From assembly GCA_023439125.1 (NCBI GenBank), contig JAEXOU010000008.1, positions 1 to 64,000 on the forward strand: a stretch of 64,000 nt of DNA. The letters run 5' to 3'. The position numbers and the translations under genes are program-made. This stretch comes from Bacillota bacterium. Its GTDB lineage: Bacteria > Bacillota > Clostridia > Lachnospirales > Lachnospiraceae. The notes beneath the pieces are model-generated. The model was not told the origin of the DNA and did no database searches. It was given only the letters and a program-made list of their open reading frames with translations. Below, one piece after another: positions 63,168 through 64,000 of the stretch (positions are counted from its first letter, which is position 1; every line of letters begins with the position of its first letter).

Positions 63168-64000
63168 TTATGTAATTTTTTTTATTTTTTTATTTTCATA
63201 CATATACTGGTCAGCTTCTTTCATTAGATGCTTCATATTTCTTGTTTCGGAAAAACAAGAATAGCCAATCGATGTAGATATCTTAAAATCATCTGGTAGT
63301 TCCTTCAACTTTATGTTTGTAATGCACTCAACGAGCTTATCCCTTATTTTTGTCTTCTTTTCATTTTCATCCAGAGGATGAATTACAACAAATTCATCGC
63401 CACTCAGTCGTACTGCAACATCTTCGTCACCTAAGACTGTTTTTATCGCAAATCCTACCGATTGTATTACCTTATCACCTAGTTGATGACCAAATGTATC
63501 ATTGATCTGTTTGAAATTATCTAAATCCAGAAACAGAAGCTGAAAATCTTTATGTTCTTTATGGTACCTTATTTCTAATTTTTTTTGATACTGAGCTAAT
63601 ACTCTTCTATTTGGCAAGCCAGTCAATTCATCATAATGAGCCATATATTCAAGTTTCTCTTGTGTCTCTTTTAATTGAGTAATATCATGTAGCGAGATGA
63701 TAATAATTGGGACTTTTTTGCTATATGTATTGGAACGACTAATGGTACATAATAGTTTTGTTCCATTTTGCATATGTAAATCTATGTTTTGTAAACGACA
63801 AGACTTCGTCTTTACGAATTCTGATAGAGTATTTACACTCTCCTCTGTCAGATAATCCGATAATGAAATCTGTTTTGCGCAGTTCACTCCTAATAATTTT
63901 TCAGCTTCTTGATTACCATATAATACAACAAGTTTAATGTTTGTTATAATCATCGCATCAAGACAAGAATCAAAGATGATTTTTGGGTTTAAAGCTAGCT
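63168..64000 (-). CDS. PAS-GGDEF diguanylate cyclase, 5' end outside the window
   Basis: The frame stays open to base 64000: codons before ATG 63953 read LNPKIIFDSCLDAMIITN, a typical PAS domain start, so the true start is beyond the edge. The visible part has a PAS domain (about the first 110 residues) and a GGDEF domain beginning HYDELTGLPNRRVL. The active-site motif reads SGDEF, a common active variant of GGDEF. It should make cyclic di-GMP from GTP. With the HD-GYP protein at 37-39 kb, both synthesis and breakdown of c-di-GMP are encoded in the window. Confidence 0.92.
   Translation of the reverse strand, partial: LALNPKIIFDSCLDAMIITNIKLVVLYGNQEAEKLLGVNCAKQISLSDYLTEESVNTLSEFVKTKSCRLQNIDLHMQNGTKLLCTISRSNTYSKKVPIIIISLHDITQLKETQEKLEYMAHYDELTGLPNRRVLAQYQKKLEIRYHKEHKDFQLLFLDLDNFKQINDTFGHQLGDKVIQSVGFAIKTVLGDEDVAVRLSGDEFVVIHPLDENEKKTKIRDKLVECITNIKLKELPDDFKISTSIGYSCFSETRNMKHLMKEADQYMYENKKIKKIT

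Overview
The window is a 64 kb stretch of low-GC, AT-rich Firmicute chromosome. The gene mix points to a plant-polysaccharide-fermenting anaerobe of the Lachnospiraceae. It holds a GH16 licheninase with a ricin-type lectin domain, a GH94 cellobiose phosphorylase, a starch operon with a divergent LacI regulator, an Fe-S L-serine dehydratase, GerMN and ComEA/ComEC proteins, and many two-component systems. Lachnoclostridium (Clostridium) phytofermentans or a close relative is my best guess; this is inference from gene content, not a database match. No prophage, insertion sequence, CRISPR array or rRNA was seen.

Left part (1-16 kb): a tRNA-Ser(CGA) cut by the window edge, a GNAT acetyltransferase, a tandem repeat array, an Xre-type regulator with a glycine-periodic tail, a large TrmO-like/UvrA-like fusion with a MerR regulator upstream, a PadR-DUF1700/DUF4097 pair, a nucleoside phosphorylase, an Asp/Glu racemase, a HAD phosphatase, and a complete Bce-type antimicrobial-peptide sensing and efflux module.

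Middle (16-33 kb): a long co-directional run comEA - response regulator - histidine kinase - GerMN lipoprotein - comEC - flippase-like protein - pssA - psd - holA, leading into the Bce two-component genes. Then come arginine genes argJ-argB-argD with a small transporter, maf with a PAP2 protein, and argG on the other strand. Repeat elements with long inverted repeats fill the gaps around maf and argG.

Right part (33-64 kb): a Cys/Asp/Arg low-complexity protein, cellobiose phosphorylase, two small unknown proteins, an HD-GYP protein, and a large unrecognised helical protein. The starch operon follows (malE-malF-malG-amylase lipoprotein-glgP-malQ, with no ATPase gene), with its LacI regulator, then licheninase. 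Next are a PARG-like protein with an altered signature and a GNAT neighbour, cell-surface proteins (four BIG2 domains; four PG-binding domains plus NlpC/P60), the serine dehydratase operon with an orphan EIIC, and a truncated GGDEF protein at the edge.

The most unusual non-coding content is two families of dispersed palindromic elements found mainly at gene 3' ends, plus a 240 bp nested hairpin at 37.2-37.4 kb. The most unusual proteins are the double-TrmO/UvrA fusion, the Cys-Asp-Arg protein and the glycine-periodic regulator.
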